Part shown: positions 1 through 10,251 of the stretch, piece by piece
Layout: the number at the start of each line of letters is the position of its first letter
How positions within the stretch are numbered: the stretch's first letter is position 1
Assembly: GCA_963920525.1 (NCBI GenBank)
Contig: OY986437.1
Location: 59,724,330 to 59,788,329 of the forward strand
Direction: 5' to 3'
Length of the DNA stretch: 64,000 nucleotides
DNA from: Dichetophora obliterata
Lineage: Eukaryota; Arthropoda; Insecta; Diptera; Sciomyzidae
Program-made: the position numbers and the translations under genes
The notes under the pieces: generated by a model
The model's input: the letters and a program-made list of their open reading frames with translations, nothing else
What the model was told of the DNA's origin: nothing
The model's database searches: none

Positions 1-1190
1 GTATAGTACTTTTAGTGCTTGTATGTACAGCTGCAGTTGTCTCTTTCACCCTTGTATTGTAGGACAATCGTTATGAGAAAATGTGAGCAGTAGATTTACT
101 GATAGTATAACAGATCAAGCTAGTCGTACATTACAGCCGCGTAGTTAACAAATAAACTGTTTATATATACATATATCTTGTAATATCGTTTAAATCGTTA
201 AAATTTACAATATTCTTAGAGATAAGGTTATGGCTCTTAATTGGAGTAGAAATATTGCTGAAATGTTCATAAATGAATTTCAAAGCCAACCGGCTTTGTG
301 AGATATTCTTAAAAAAATTTTAAATGCTTTATCATCAGTGAATCTAAGCTCCTTTGATAAATTTATCATCTCTTTCTTATGTCTGCCAATTCTCCATGGC
401 TTAATCCAGCAGGATCTTTTTTCACTTTTTTAACTCCATCCATCTATATATGTGGATACACTTCCTGCATACATATTGGCCAATGTAATTAATTTTAAAC
501 CCCGGAGATCAGAATTTAACCCATCAATTTTAAATGCGAATAAAACCACTTATAAACAACCTATAGAGGGTAGCCGTTTTATTGAATCGATTGCATAAAG
601 GAGCATTACCTGCACGAAATGGTAGCAAAAACGTAGCAAATTTAGCTTCCGCCATTATCAAACAGAAAACTACGTGTAGCATGCCGTGGACAAAACAATG
701 AGAGAGAGGAAAAAAATGGCGAAAATTCCAATGTTTGACGGACAAGCAGATAACGTGTGACATGCCCCTAAGCACGCAGTCATGAATATTTCCAGCGAAT
801 TAATGCCGAGCTTGCTTCTTCGTCCCAGTGGTAAATGGATAACCGAAGTAACCAACGACATACTCTTAAATTTAATGTCATAACCGATAAAATTATTCCA
901 GCGGGGTGTGAGCAATTGGTTCCTCATAAGTTAAGACAACAGAGATCAAGCGTACGTTTAGAAACTAGTGAGGCCCAAATGAAACATGTTTTTAATGCCA
1001 CCGAATTCTCTCACCAATTTCCTAAAATTTATTTGTTGCGTTTTTTTAACAGATTGTAGACGCGACGATTTAGGCTTGTCTGTTATGTTTTTTTTTTTGA
1101 TTTCTTAAGATATTTATAAAAAATTTTCTGCTGTTGTTATTTATTTCGTCAAATTAATAAAAGAAAAACACAGCCCGAGTCCTAAGCAAT
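1..1190. other. AT-rich sequence without a recognised gene
   Basis: Both strands hold only short open stretches with no recognisable domain, no splice-bounded exon and no repeat boundary that I can place. It may be host intergenic DNA or old decayed transposon sequence. Confidence 0.5.
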
Positions 1191-1204
1191 GACAAAAAAA
1201 TCAA

Positions 1205-1515
1205 TAACAAATGAATAAAGAATAAAAAATGAATAATGAATAACAAATGAATAATGAATAAAAAATGAATAATGAATAGCAAATGAATAATGAATAACAA
1301 ATGAATAATGAATAAAAAATGAATAATGAATAAAAAAGAATAATAAATAAAAAATGAATAATGAATAAAAAATGAATAATGAATAAAAAATGAATAATGA
1401 ATAACAAATGAATAATGAATAAAAAATGAATAATGAATAAAAAATGAATAACGAATAACAAATGAATAAATAATAAAAAATGAATAACGAATAAAAAATG
1501 AATAATGAATAAAAA
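1205..1515. repeat. 18-bp minisatellite, about 17 units
   Basis: The unit is close to ATGAATAATGAATAAAAA and is repeated head to tail, with variants carrying AACAAATG or AACGAATA. All frames stay open through it and give meaningless Phe/Ile/Leu/Tyr-rich translations, so it is not coding. It lies just outside the target-site duplication at the 3' end of the RTE element, and GAATAA-rich sequence resumes beyond the other end (10252-10280). The LINE may therefore have landed in or beside a GAATAA-rich tract. Confidence 0.85.
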
Positions 1516-1607
1516 TAGAATAGTTGAAAATTCTGTAATTCTTTGTGAATGGCATTCTTTGTGAATAGCATTCAAATGAATAAAAAAATTTATTCTTACT
1601 TACTTAC

Positions 1608-3387
1608 TTAGGTGGCCATAGCAACCCGTCGTCGGGTTTCGGCCGATCTCATCAGCTCTCGCCAGGCGCCTCTGCTTCGCGCGCGCCTTCTCCAATTGGT
1701 TTCGCCAAGCGCGGTTAGGGCTTCCTCGACCTGGTCAATCCATCGGAGGCATGGTCTCCCTCTTCGTCGTCGGCCTTCGGCCTTCGCCTCGAACACCTTT
1801 TTCGCTGGAGCATCGTCATTCATACGATGGACATGACCTAGCCAGCGTAATCGCTGGATTGCGATACGCTGAACTACTTCAATGTCGTCGTATAGCTCAT
1901 ACAGCTCGTGGTTCATTCGTATGCGATAGTCGTCGCCAACTCGAATAGGACCGAAGATTTTGCGAAGAACTTTTCTCTCAAACACCCCAAGAGCGGCTGC
2001 GTCTGCTTGCGAGACAACCCATGCCTCAGCGCCATAAAGAAGCACAGGTATAATGAGCGTCTTGTAGAGTGTCAGTTTTGTCGATCGAGAGAGGGCTCTG
2101 CAACGTAATTGCTTACTAAGCCCGTAGTAGCACCTATTAGCAATTGTTATTCTTCGCTTTATCTCCAGGCTGACATCATTATTGCTGTTAATGGCGGTGC
2201 CAAGGTAGGTAAATTCCTTGACCACTTCAAAGTTATAGTTGCCTGTTGAAACGTGAGAGCCTAGCCGCCCCGCTCCCCTGCCAGCAGGCAGCATATACTT
2301 CGTTTTACCCTCGTTTACCGTCAAACCCACCTTGGCTGATTCTTTTTCGATAGCGGTGAAAGCAGCAGTGACATCTCTCTTGGTTCTACCGATGATATCA
2401 ATATCATCAGCATACGCAAGGAGCTGAACACCTTTGTAAAAAATGGTGCCATTGCGATGCACACCGGCCTTTCGTAGGATCCCCTCCATGATGATGTTGA
2501 AGAGATCGCAAGATAGCGGGTCGCCTTGTCTGAAACCTCGTTCAGTATGGAAGGTTTCGGAGAGGTCATTTCCTACCTTGACGGAGCTGCAAGTATTGCT
2601 CAACGTCATCCTGCAGAGTCTTATCAACTTTGCAGGTATACCGAACTCAGACATTGTTGCGTATAGGCAATCCCGCCTCGGGCTATCGAACGCAGCTTTA
2701 TAATCGACAAAGAGATGATGCGTGTCGATTTGCTTTTCGTGGGTTTTCTCCAGGATTTGGCGCAGTGTAAAAATCTGGTCTATGGTGGATTTACCAGGTC
2801 GAAAGCCACACTGATAAGGTCCAATCAGTGTTTTTGTATACGGCTTAAGTCTTTCACATAGTACGCTCGAGAGGACCTTATATGCGATGGAAATAAGACT
2901 GATACCTCGGTAGTTGGCGCAAATTGTCGGGTCTCCTTTCTTAAGTAAGGGACAAAGCACGCTGAGATTCCAATCGTCGGGCATGCATTCCGCTAGCCAT
3001 ATTTTGCTGATGAGTTGATGCATGCACCCTATCAACTCATCGCCGCCGGCTTTAAACAGTTCAGCTGGCAGGCCGTCAGCACCCGCTGCTTTGTTGTTTT
3101 TGAGCCGCTGGATAGCAACTCGAACCTCGTCATGGCTAGGTGGTAGAACTTCTACTTCGTCATCGTCGATTGGTTGTGGCGAACTGCATTCTCCATGGGC
3201 GGAGTTGGTGGGATCATCGCCCGTAAGCAGATTGGAAAAATGCTGTCTCCACAATCTCAGTGCGCACTGCGTATCTGTAACCAGATTTCCATTCCCATCT
3301 CTACAAGTGGATGCTCCGGGCTTGAAACCTTGGGTTAGACGCTTAACCTGTTGGTAAAATTTTCGTGCATCCTTCTTGCCTTTGTAC
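1608..3387 (-). CDS. RTE-type reverse transcriptase, C-terminal part of the LINE ORF
   Basis: This is the C-terminal 590 or so codons of the LINE polyprotein, which copies element RNA into DNA at a nicked target. In order I see NNKAAGADGLPAELFK, a NYRGISL block, QCGFRPGKSTIDQIF, LFVDYKAAFDS, GFRQGDPLS, and the catalytic box LLAYADDIDIIG with both aspartates. A C-terminal region ends in RLRWLGHVHRM and a basic tail. The frame is open up to the hAT boundary at 3388 with no start codon of its own, so the part upstream of 3254 (GKKDARKFYQQVKRL) belongs to the same ORF. The stop codon is the first TAA of the TAAG tail. I see no internal stop or frameshift, so this half looks young; it is silenced only by the insertion. 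Confidence 0.88.
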
Positions 3388-4110
3388 CAGAGAACTGCAT
3401 GAACGCATTCATTTGCAGTTATTTGTCATTCACATAAAAACGTGTGATGAGATAACAGTACGCACCAAACAGACGAAACGAAAGAATGCACGTTTCGCTC
3501 AGTTGATGTTGATGCTTGTCGTGTGTAAATAACAGTAAGTGTCATCAAAAAAGCAACGAAACATTGGTAGTGAAGTTGATGCAATGATAAAAATTATAAC
3601 CACAACGTAAATACGTGAGCAAGCTAAGTTGTCGTACACTTTTAATTGCTTTACCGGCAACACATTTACATAAAAATTATATCGATGGAAAGGTATTCTG
3701 GAGTAGAATTGTCTGAATATAATTTTTATTTGTATATGTTAACTGCAAAAAATTCCATATAAAATAATAATAGATGGATTTTGATGTGGTTTTCACTGTA
3801 CGATAAAGGAGTTATTTTAAGTTATATTTTAAGCTATAAATATTTCGTTTTCGTTTTTTAGGCAATTGGCGTGGGCTTGAGTTGAGTCATAAAATCTTAA
3901 TTTTGAGCTGCTTGTCAGCAGCGTTGTCAATCATACAGTGATTGATATTTGCGGCAGATAAGTAAACAATAAACATATAGGATCAACAAACGAGAAACCC
4001 CAAACCACTCTTCAGGCTAAAAGTGTGACGCAAATTATATTTTTCGAACACAATCCTTTAAAATATATTAAAGGAAGCAAAGCAAACAAACCATGAAAAA
4101 ATCTAACAAC

Positions 4111-4345
4111 CAGAGAACTGCACAAGCCGGCTTGAAGTCTATTTCAAGCGCTTGCTTAAAATACAAGTTCAAGCTAGCTTGAGCTTGATAATTTTGAATC
4201 AAGCAAAGCTTGTAATTGAATATAAATAAGCCCACGCACAGCTTGCACCTATTCTAGCTTACAAGCGAACGGCACGAAGTTTCAAGCAATGGAAAGCTTG
4301 ATGCCCTTCGGCAAAAGCTTGTAAGCCTCGCAAGTATCCAAATTA
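4111..4345. repeat. Left subterminal CAAGC/GCTTG cluster of the foldback hAT
   Basis: The motif CAAGC or its complement GCTTG recurs well over ten times in about 230 bp, often as AAGCTTG palindromes. In known hAT elements (Ac, Hermes) repeated subterminal motifs bind the transposase BED finger; that role here is inferred. Confidence 0.6.
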
Positions 4346-4672
4346 TTGAATTAAAGCAAGTATCCAAAAATTCAATGAGCTTCTTTAGAGAGAGCTTAAG
4401 CGTAATAGGACTTTTAAGGATTCTGTGGACTCCGTGGTGTGAAGTTTTAGGATAAATGATTTCGAAGATGCTGTCAAACTGTAAAATATAAGATGGCGGA
4501 TAGAGTTGCCACCTATATTTTTTTTTATTTTTGCGAATTCATGTAATTTTGATATTCTGACAACGGATTTGATTTCGAATATTTTGTCACAGTTTTAAAA
4601 TTTAAGATGGAGGTTAGGGTTGCCACCTAAATTTTTACCACAGTATTGCCACCGAATATTATGTACTTTTAA

Positions 4673-5172
4673 AAGTTTTAAACATTATTTATCAGTGTTA
4701 AGGGGTCGCTGATTTCGAATCTAAGGTCAGAATTTTAAAATTCAAGATGGTGGATAGGGTTGCCACCTTTATTTTTTTTAGTTTTATGAATTCGGGGCTG
4801 GCAAAAAAAAAATGGTACACCAAAAATGGGTCGCTGAATCCGAATCCGTCGTCAGAATTTCAAAATTATAACATTTTAAAATAATAGGGTTGCCACCTAA
4901 TAATATGTACTTTTAAAAGTTTTAAACATCATTTATCAGTGTTAAGGGGTCGCTGATTTCGAATCTAAGGTCAGAATTTTAAAATTCAAGATGGTGGATA
5001 GGGTTGCCACCTTTATTTTTTTTAGTTTTATGAATTCGGGGCTGGCAAAAAAAAATGGTACACCAAAAATGGGTCGCTGAATCCGAATCCATCGTCAGAA
5101 TTTCAAAGTTATAAAATTTTGAAATAATAGGGTTGCCACCTAATAATATGTCTTTTTAAGAGTTTTAAACAT
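4673..5172 (-). repeat. Left foldback arm: two inverted 243-bp units
   Basis: The landmark CGCTGAATCC occurs at 4832 and 5075, exactly 243 bp apart, in the orientation opposite to the right arm. Each unit is itself two related half-units, each with a GGGTTGCCACC box and a GTCGCTGA box, so the array grew by nested duplication. Confidence 0.85.
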
Positions 5173-5221
5173 AATATTATCACTAATAAATGACGTTTAA
5201 AACTGTTGAAAAGATATATTA

Positions 5222-6922
5222 TTAGGTGGCAACCCTATTATTTCAAAATTTTATAATTTTGAAATTCTGACGACGGATTCGGATTCAGCGACCCATTTTT
5301 GGTGTACCATTTTTTTTTGCCAGCCCCGAATTCATAAAACTAAAAAAAATAAAGGTGGCAACCCTATCCACCATCTTGAATTTTAAAATTCTGACTTTAG
5401 ATTCGAAATCAGCGACCCCTTAACACTAATAAATGACGTTTAAAATTCTTAAAAAGACATATTATTAGGTGGCAACCCTATTATTTCAAAATTTTATAAT
5501 TTTGAAGTTCTGACGACGGATTCGGATTCAGCGACCCATTTTTGGTGTACCATTTTTTTTTTGCCAGCCCCGAATTCATAAAACTAAAAAAATAAAGGTG
5601 GCACCCCTATCCACCATCTTGAATTTTAAAATTCTGACCTTAGATTCGAAATCAGCGACCCCTTAACACTGATAAATGATGTTTAAAACTTTTAAAAGTA
5701 CATATTATTAGGTGGCAACCCTATTATTTCAAAATGTTATAATTTTGAAATTCTGACGACGGATTCGGATTCAGCGACCCATTTTTGGTGTACCATTTTT
5801 TTTTGCCAGCCCCGAATTCATAAAACTAAAAAAAATAAAGGTGGCAACCCTATCCACCATCTTGAATTTTAAAATTCTGACTTTAGATTCGAAATCAGCG
5901 ACCCCTTAACACTAATAAATGACGTTTAAAATTCTTAAAAAGACATATTATTAGGTGGCAACCCTATTATTTCAAAATTTTATAATTTTGAAGTTCTGAC
6001 GACGGATTCGGATTCAGCGACCCATTATTGGTGTACCATTTTTTTTTTGCCAGCCCCGAATTCATAAAACTAAAAAAATAAAGGTGGCACCCCTATCCAC
6101 CATCTTGAATTTTAAAATTCTGACCTTAGATTCGAAATCAGCGACCCCTTAACACTGATAAATGATGTTTAAAACTTTTAAAAGTACATATTATTAGGTG
6201 GCAACCCTATTATTTCAAAATGTTATAATTTTGAAATTCTGACGACGGATTCGGATTCAGCGACCCATTTTTGGTGTACCATTTTTTTTTGCCAGCCCCG
6301 AATTCATAAAACTAAAAAAAATAAAGGTGGCAACCCTATCCACCATCTTGAATTTTAAAATTCTGACTTTAGATTCGAAATCAGCGACCCCTTAACACTA
6401 ATAAATGACGTTTAAAATTCTTAAAAAGACATATTATTAGGTGGCAACCCTATTATTTCAAAATTTTATAATTTTGAAGTTCTGACGACGGATTCGGATT
6501 CAGCGACCCATTTTTGGTGTACCATTTTTTTTTTGCCAGCCCCGAATTCATAAAACTAAAAAAATAAAGGTGGCACCCCTATCCACCATCTTGAATTTTA
6601 AAATTCTGACCTTAGATTCGAAATCAGCGACCCCTTAACACTGATAAATGATGTTTAAAACTTTTAAAAGTACATATTATTAGGTGGCAACCCTATTATT
6701 TCAAAATGTTATAATTTTGAAATTCTGACGACGGATTCGGATTCAGCGACCCATTTTTGGTGTACCATTTTTTTTTGCCAGCCCCGAATTCATAAAACTA
6801 AAAAAAATAAAGGTGGCAACCCTATCCACCATCTTGAATTTTAAAATTCTGACCTTAGATTCGAAATCAGCGACCCCTTAACACTGATAAATAATGTTTA
6901 AAACTTTTAAAAGTACATAATA
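5222..6922 (+). repeat. Right foldback arm: seven 243-bp units in a 486-bp higher-order pattern
   Basis: The landmark GGATTCAGCG falls at 5281, 5524, 5767, 6010, 6253, 6496 and 6739, every step exactly 243 bp. Two unit types alternate. One carries CACTAATAAATGACG, the other GATAAATGATG; other paired differences (GACTTTAG/GACCTTAG, GGTGGCAACC/GGTGGCACCC) alternate in step. The array is therefore three nearly identical 486-bp dimers plus a variant end unit, showing recent amplification of dimers. The sequence is non-coding. Confidence 0.9.
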
Positions 6923-7254
6923 TTAGGTGGCAATACTGTGGTAAAAATTTAGGTGGCAACCCTAACCTCCATCTTAAATTTTAAAACTGTGACAAAATAT
7001 TCTAAATCAAATCCGTTGTCAGAATATCAAAATTACAAGAATTCGCAAAAATAAAAAAAAATATAGGTGGCAACTCTATCCGCCATCTTATATTTTACAG
7101 TTTGACAGCATCTTCGAAATCATTTATCCTAAAACTTCACACCACGGAGTCCACAGAATCCTTAAAAGTCCTATTACGTTTAAGCTCTCTCTAAAGAAGC
7201 TCATTGAATTTTTGGATACTTGCTTTAATTCAATAATTTGGATACTTGCGAGGC

Positions 7255-7468
7255 TTACAAGCTTTTGCCGATCGTTTTAAGCTTTTCAACTTTCCACCCG
7301 ACAAAGTAAGCCGAAACAAGCCAAGCCAACGATCAAGCATGAATATGGCTTGTATCTGTTTGGTATTTTTGCAAGCTGGCTAAAGCTTGCTTTTTCAAGC
7401 TTGGATACGTGCTTGAATTTAAGTACTTGAAAAAGCTTGAACTTCAAGTAGGCTTGTGCAGTTCTCTG
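7255..7468. repeat. Right subterminal CAAGC/GCTTG cluster of the foldback hAT
   Basis: This mirrors the left cluster: many CAAGC/GCTTG copies up to the terminal GCAGTTCTCTG. Only the outermost bases match the left end closely; further in, the motif density is conserved but its order is not, as expected for binding-site clusters. Confidence 0.6.
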
Positions 7469-7476
7469 CTAACTAC

Positions 7477-8604
7477 AGAGACTGCCTGCGCAGCTATAAA
7501 AAAGGATCGTGTTTTTCTTATTTTTTGTAGGCCGAGATTTTTTTCTTTATTACTGCAATGCAATAAAAGAAACGAACGAAGAATGTAAAGACACATAGAT
7601 TTTTAATTTAAATTTTAAATTAATGTTTGTATTTCAGATATATTTATTTATTTATAGGGCAAAGTAGGGTGACGTGTAACACGTTTTCATTTTCTCCAAT
7701 AAAAGTGTTAAACATTTAGTTTGGATTGGTTTAAATTACTATTCCTTGCCGATTTGAAGTTGGTGTTTTTACGGCTGTTGAATACTTTAAGAAATGGATG
7801 AAGTAGAACAATAATGTCAAACATCACTTTTTTTACTTTTTCAATTCGGTGGGGAGATATGTAACACCAAAAAAAATGTAGGTTTAAGGACCAGAAACTT
7901 GAATTTTTTATGTTTATTTTAACTTTTTATGTTTAGTAAATGTATTATTTTGAAAACTTAATTAAATTACATTTTTCCATTTTTTATTAGTTTAATGGCA
8001 TTCATCAATTTCGTTTACTCGACTGTTATGATAAGTCTTTTCTTCACGTATTTTTGTTGCATAGTTTTTCTAAAAAACATTAAAAATATTACAATTAAAA
8101 AAAAAAATAAAGTAAAATAAAAGTAAAAAATACAAGAACATTAATATAACACACAAAATTATAGTAGCTGCTTTTTTTAAAATTTGCTCTACTCCGAAAC
8201 AAAGCTTTATATACAAAACAAATGTCCCAAATATATATAAACGGAATATTCCGCTGTTAAGTTTTTCTAAAATTTCACAGTTATTCATAGTGCGTGTAAG
8301 TGCGTTTCTAATTTGAAATCTGCATACGTACTGAATTGATGAGGAACTGACCCTCAGTGATAAAGGAAAAGCAGCGCAAACAGCGTGTGCTCAAATTTTC
8401 AATGAACTCAACGAAATAAACCCGAAACAATTATGTCATTAAAATGGCAATATTGCCTTTACAATAACAATGCATATCAATGCAGCTAGCAAGAGCGCAC
8501 ACTGCACAACATGACACACAGTTCTTGCTGACGAACGAAAGCATAGCAGGAACAGTGAATTTTCGAATCTAAAGCAAAGACGAAGCATTCAATGCAGATC
8601 TCTG
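7477..8604. other. Right flank of the hobo-like element, no gene seen
   Basis: AT-rich sequence between the foldback and the right terminal repeat. The longest open frame (8070-8288, minus) has no recognisable domain and low-complexity ends. I find no hAT transposase motif here. Confidence 0.5.
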
Positions 8605-9838
8605 CTTTGTACACCTCAATTTCTTCACGCTCACGCTTTTCTTGCTCCCTTTTTTTGCGTCTGAAAAGGCGTCTCTCTTCCTTCCTCTTTTCACGATATT
8701 TTTCTCGCACGGTTCGCGTTGTAGCTGACTGCAGCGTCTTTCTGTATGCGGCGTTTTTTGCTGCCGTCGCGTCGCGACACTCCTGGTCATACCATTGGTT
8801 CCGAGGTTGCGGGCGCCGGAAACCAATCACTTCTTCAGCGGCAGCGCGCATGGAGTGGGAGATGTGCGCCCAAAGTCCATCGGCATCATCGTGTTGTGAG
8901 GTTGGTTGGTTGAGCTTAACCGAGAGTTGAGCGGAGTAGGCCTCAGCTGTCCTTTGTGATTGCAGCTTAGCGACGTCTAGCTTTCGTTGCATTCCTGTGC
9001 GTATGTTCTTTGCATTGCATAACCGCATGCGGATCTTGGCTGCAACAAGAAAGTGGTCGGAGTCGATGTTCACTCCCCGAAATGTACGCACATCCAGAAC
9101 GCTAGAAGCGTGCCTTCCGTCGATCACAAAATGATCAATTTGGTTTCGTGTTTTTTGATCAGGGGACAGCCAGGTGGCCTTATGGATGTCGAGGTGTTGG
9201 AATCTGGTGCTACTTACTACCATGTTTCGTGCCGCGGCGAAGTCGATCAGTCTTAGACCGTTGTTCTTAGTGGCCTCGTGGAGACTGAACTGACCGACAG
9301 TGGGGCCAAAGACGCCTTCTTTTCCGACCTTTGCGTTAAAATCGCCGAGGACTATTTTTACGTCGTGGGCCGGACAGCGATCGTACACGTCCTCTAGGCT
9401 CGCGTAGAAAGCATCCTTGGCGGCATCGTCCTTTTCCTCCGTCGGGGCGTGCGCGCAAATTAAGGTTACATTAAAAAATTTCGCCTTGATGCGTATCGTC
9501 GCCAACCTTTCGTTCACTGGTGTGAACCGAGAAACAAGGTGGCGTAGTTTTCGTCTTACGACGAAGCCGCATCCGAATTCGCGCTTCTCCGCATGGCAGC
9601 TGTAGTAAATATCGCAGTCTGCTCGCTTAGAGCAGCCTTGCCCTTTCCATCGCATCTCCTGGATGGCGGTGATGTCAGCCTTTATTTTTGCGAGGGCTTC
9701 CGCCAGTTGGATAGATGCACCTTCTCTGTAGAGAGTCCGGACATTCCAGGTGCATATCCGTAAATCATGGTCCGTTTTTCGTTTGCGGTGGTCGTCAACG
9801 TGTATGGGGTTATCATCCGAGGCTGGTTCGATTTTCAT
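8605..9838 (-). CDS. Apurinic-type endonuclease, N-terminal part of the RTE LINE ORF
   Basis: This is the exonuclease-endonuclease-phosphatase domain that nicks target DNA to prime reverse transcription. From the ATG at 9838-9836 the landmarks are ICTWNVRTL (Asn32), QEMRWKG (Glu61), LICAHAPT (His130), VLGDFNAKVG (Asp166, Asn168), NQIDHFVID and SDHFLVAAKI (SDH at 260-262). All expected catalytic positions are present. A highly basic linker rich in Arg, Lys and Glu follows, then REEIEVYK, where the hAT insertion cuts the frame. Past 8605 the frame runs on into the hAT end until a stop at 8486. Joined to the 1608-3379 part it makes 1002 codons including the stop, a normal RTE length. A TTG lies upstream in frame, but the ATG is the natural start. 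Confidence 0.87.
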
Positions 9839-10239
9839 TGGGAAATTTGATAATGTGACGGGACCCAAACCCTGTGCACATTCCAGGATTAAGGTCTATG
9901 AGAGACCCCTCAAGTTTTAAGTCTAGAGAAAGACAAGGGGGGGTTTGGGCAAGGTGCTTTTAAGGCGACACCGACTCGCCTTGTCAGTGCCAGTTGCGGG
10001 CTCTGTGGGGTTTTTGTTCAAGACGCAGCGCTGCCCAGCACTACGACCTTCCACAACCTAGCTGGTCACCCGCTGCATTGTCCGGGGCCGCTTATTTGTT
10101 AAGAAACTTATTCGCGACTAACCTCCATATCTGAAGGCCGTTCACTATCCGCAACCTGTGACCCGTCCGGTGGCTTGCAGCTAGGCCTCCGCCGAATACC
10201 CTTATATTCCACGGATTCCGGAAATTCAGAAACAAATTC
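9839..10239 (-). other. 5' untranslated region of the RTE element
   Basis: This stretch is clearly more GC-rich than its surroundings and lies between the target-site duplication at 10240 and the LINE start codon. It contains GGGGGGTTTGGG-like and CCGGGGCCGC-like tracts. RTE elements carry internal promoters near here; no specific promoter element could be recognised. Confidence 0.6.
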
Positions 10240-10251
10240 AAAAATTTATTC

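Larger units (their letters stand above)
4111..7468. mobile_element. Foldback hAT element made of tandem subrepeats
   Basis: The terminal repeats are CAGAGAACTGCACAAGCC at both ends (right end reverse-complemented). They are flanked by near-identical 8-bp duplications CTAACAAC (4103-4110) and CTAACTAC (7469-7476). The interior is a long inverted repeat: 4311-5183 is complementary to sequence on the right up to 7272, with the axis near 5183. Most of each arm is a tandem array of a 243-bp unit. There is no coding capacity. It sits inside the hobo-like element and shares its first 12 terminal bases, so the same transposase source may have moved both (inference). Confidence 0.87.
3388..8604. mobile_element. 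hobo-like hAT element inserted in the LINE, 8-bp TSD
   Basis: The ends are CAGAGAACTGCAT (left) and, reverse-complemented, CAGAGATCTGCAT (right), one mismatch in 13. They are flanked by an exact 8-bp duplication CTTTGTAC (3380-3387 and 8605-8612). The first 12 bases match the terminal repeat I remember for Drosophila hobo, and an 8-bp TSD is diagnostic of hAT (also of P). Without the nested element it is about 1.85 kb and I see no transposase domain, so it is probably non-autonomous. Collapsing the TSD restores the LINE frame exactly (VYK joined to GKKDARKF), which fixes the boundary. Confidence 0.87.
1596..10239 (-). mobile_element. RTE-clade non-LTR retrotransposon, split by a hAT insertion
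   Basis: A 12-bp duplication, AAAAATTTATTC, flanks the element at 1584-1595 and 10240-10251. Read on the minus strand the order is: about 400 bp of 5' sequence, an endonuclease-reverse transcriptase ORF, and a (TAAG)n tail whose first TAA is the stop codon. Removing the 5.2-kb insertion leaves about 3.4 kb, the size expected of RTE elements. One long ORF with apurinic endonuclease then RT, almost no 3' UTR and a short-repeat tail also fit that clade. The clade call is by motif and architecture only. Confidence 0.85.

Noticed and set aside
1154..1575. Three overlapping minus-strand frames of over 120 codons rich in Phe, Ile, Leu and Tyr
   Set aside because: They are translations of the 18-bp minisatellite in all three frames; no stop occurs simply because the repeat lacks one.
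1612..3357. Plus-strand open frames opposite the reverse transcriptase
   Set aside because: Antisense shadows of the GC-rich LINE ORF, with no domain of their own.
5222..6922. Array as centromeric satellite
   Set aside because: It is bounded by hAT ends and a target duplication, so it belongs to a transposon; only nine units in total.
4111..7468. Direct-repeat array as a CRISPR
   Set aside because: Units are 243 bp with no spacer structure, part of a eukaryotic transposon.
8592..9605. Plus-strand frames opposite the endonuclease
   Set aside because: Antisense shadows of the LINE ORF.
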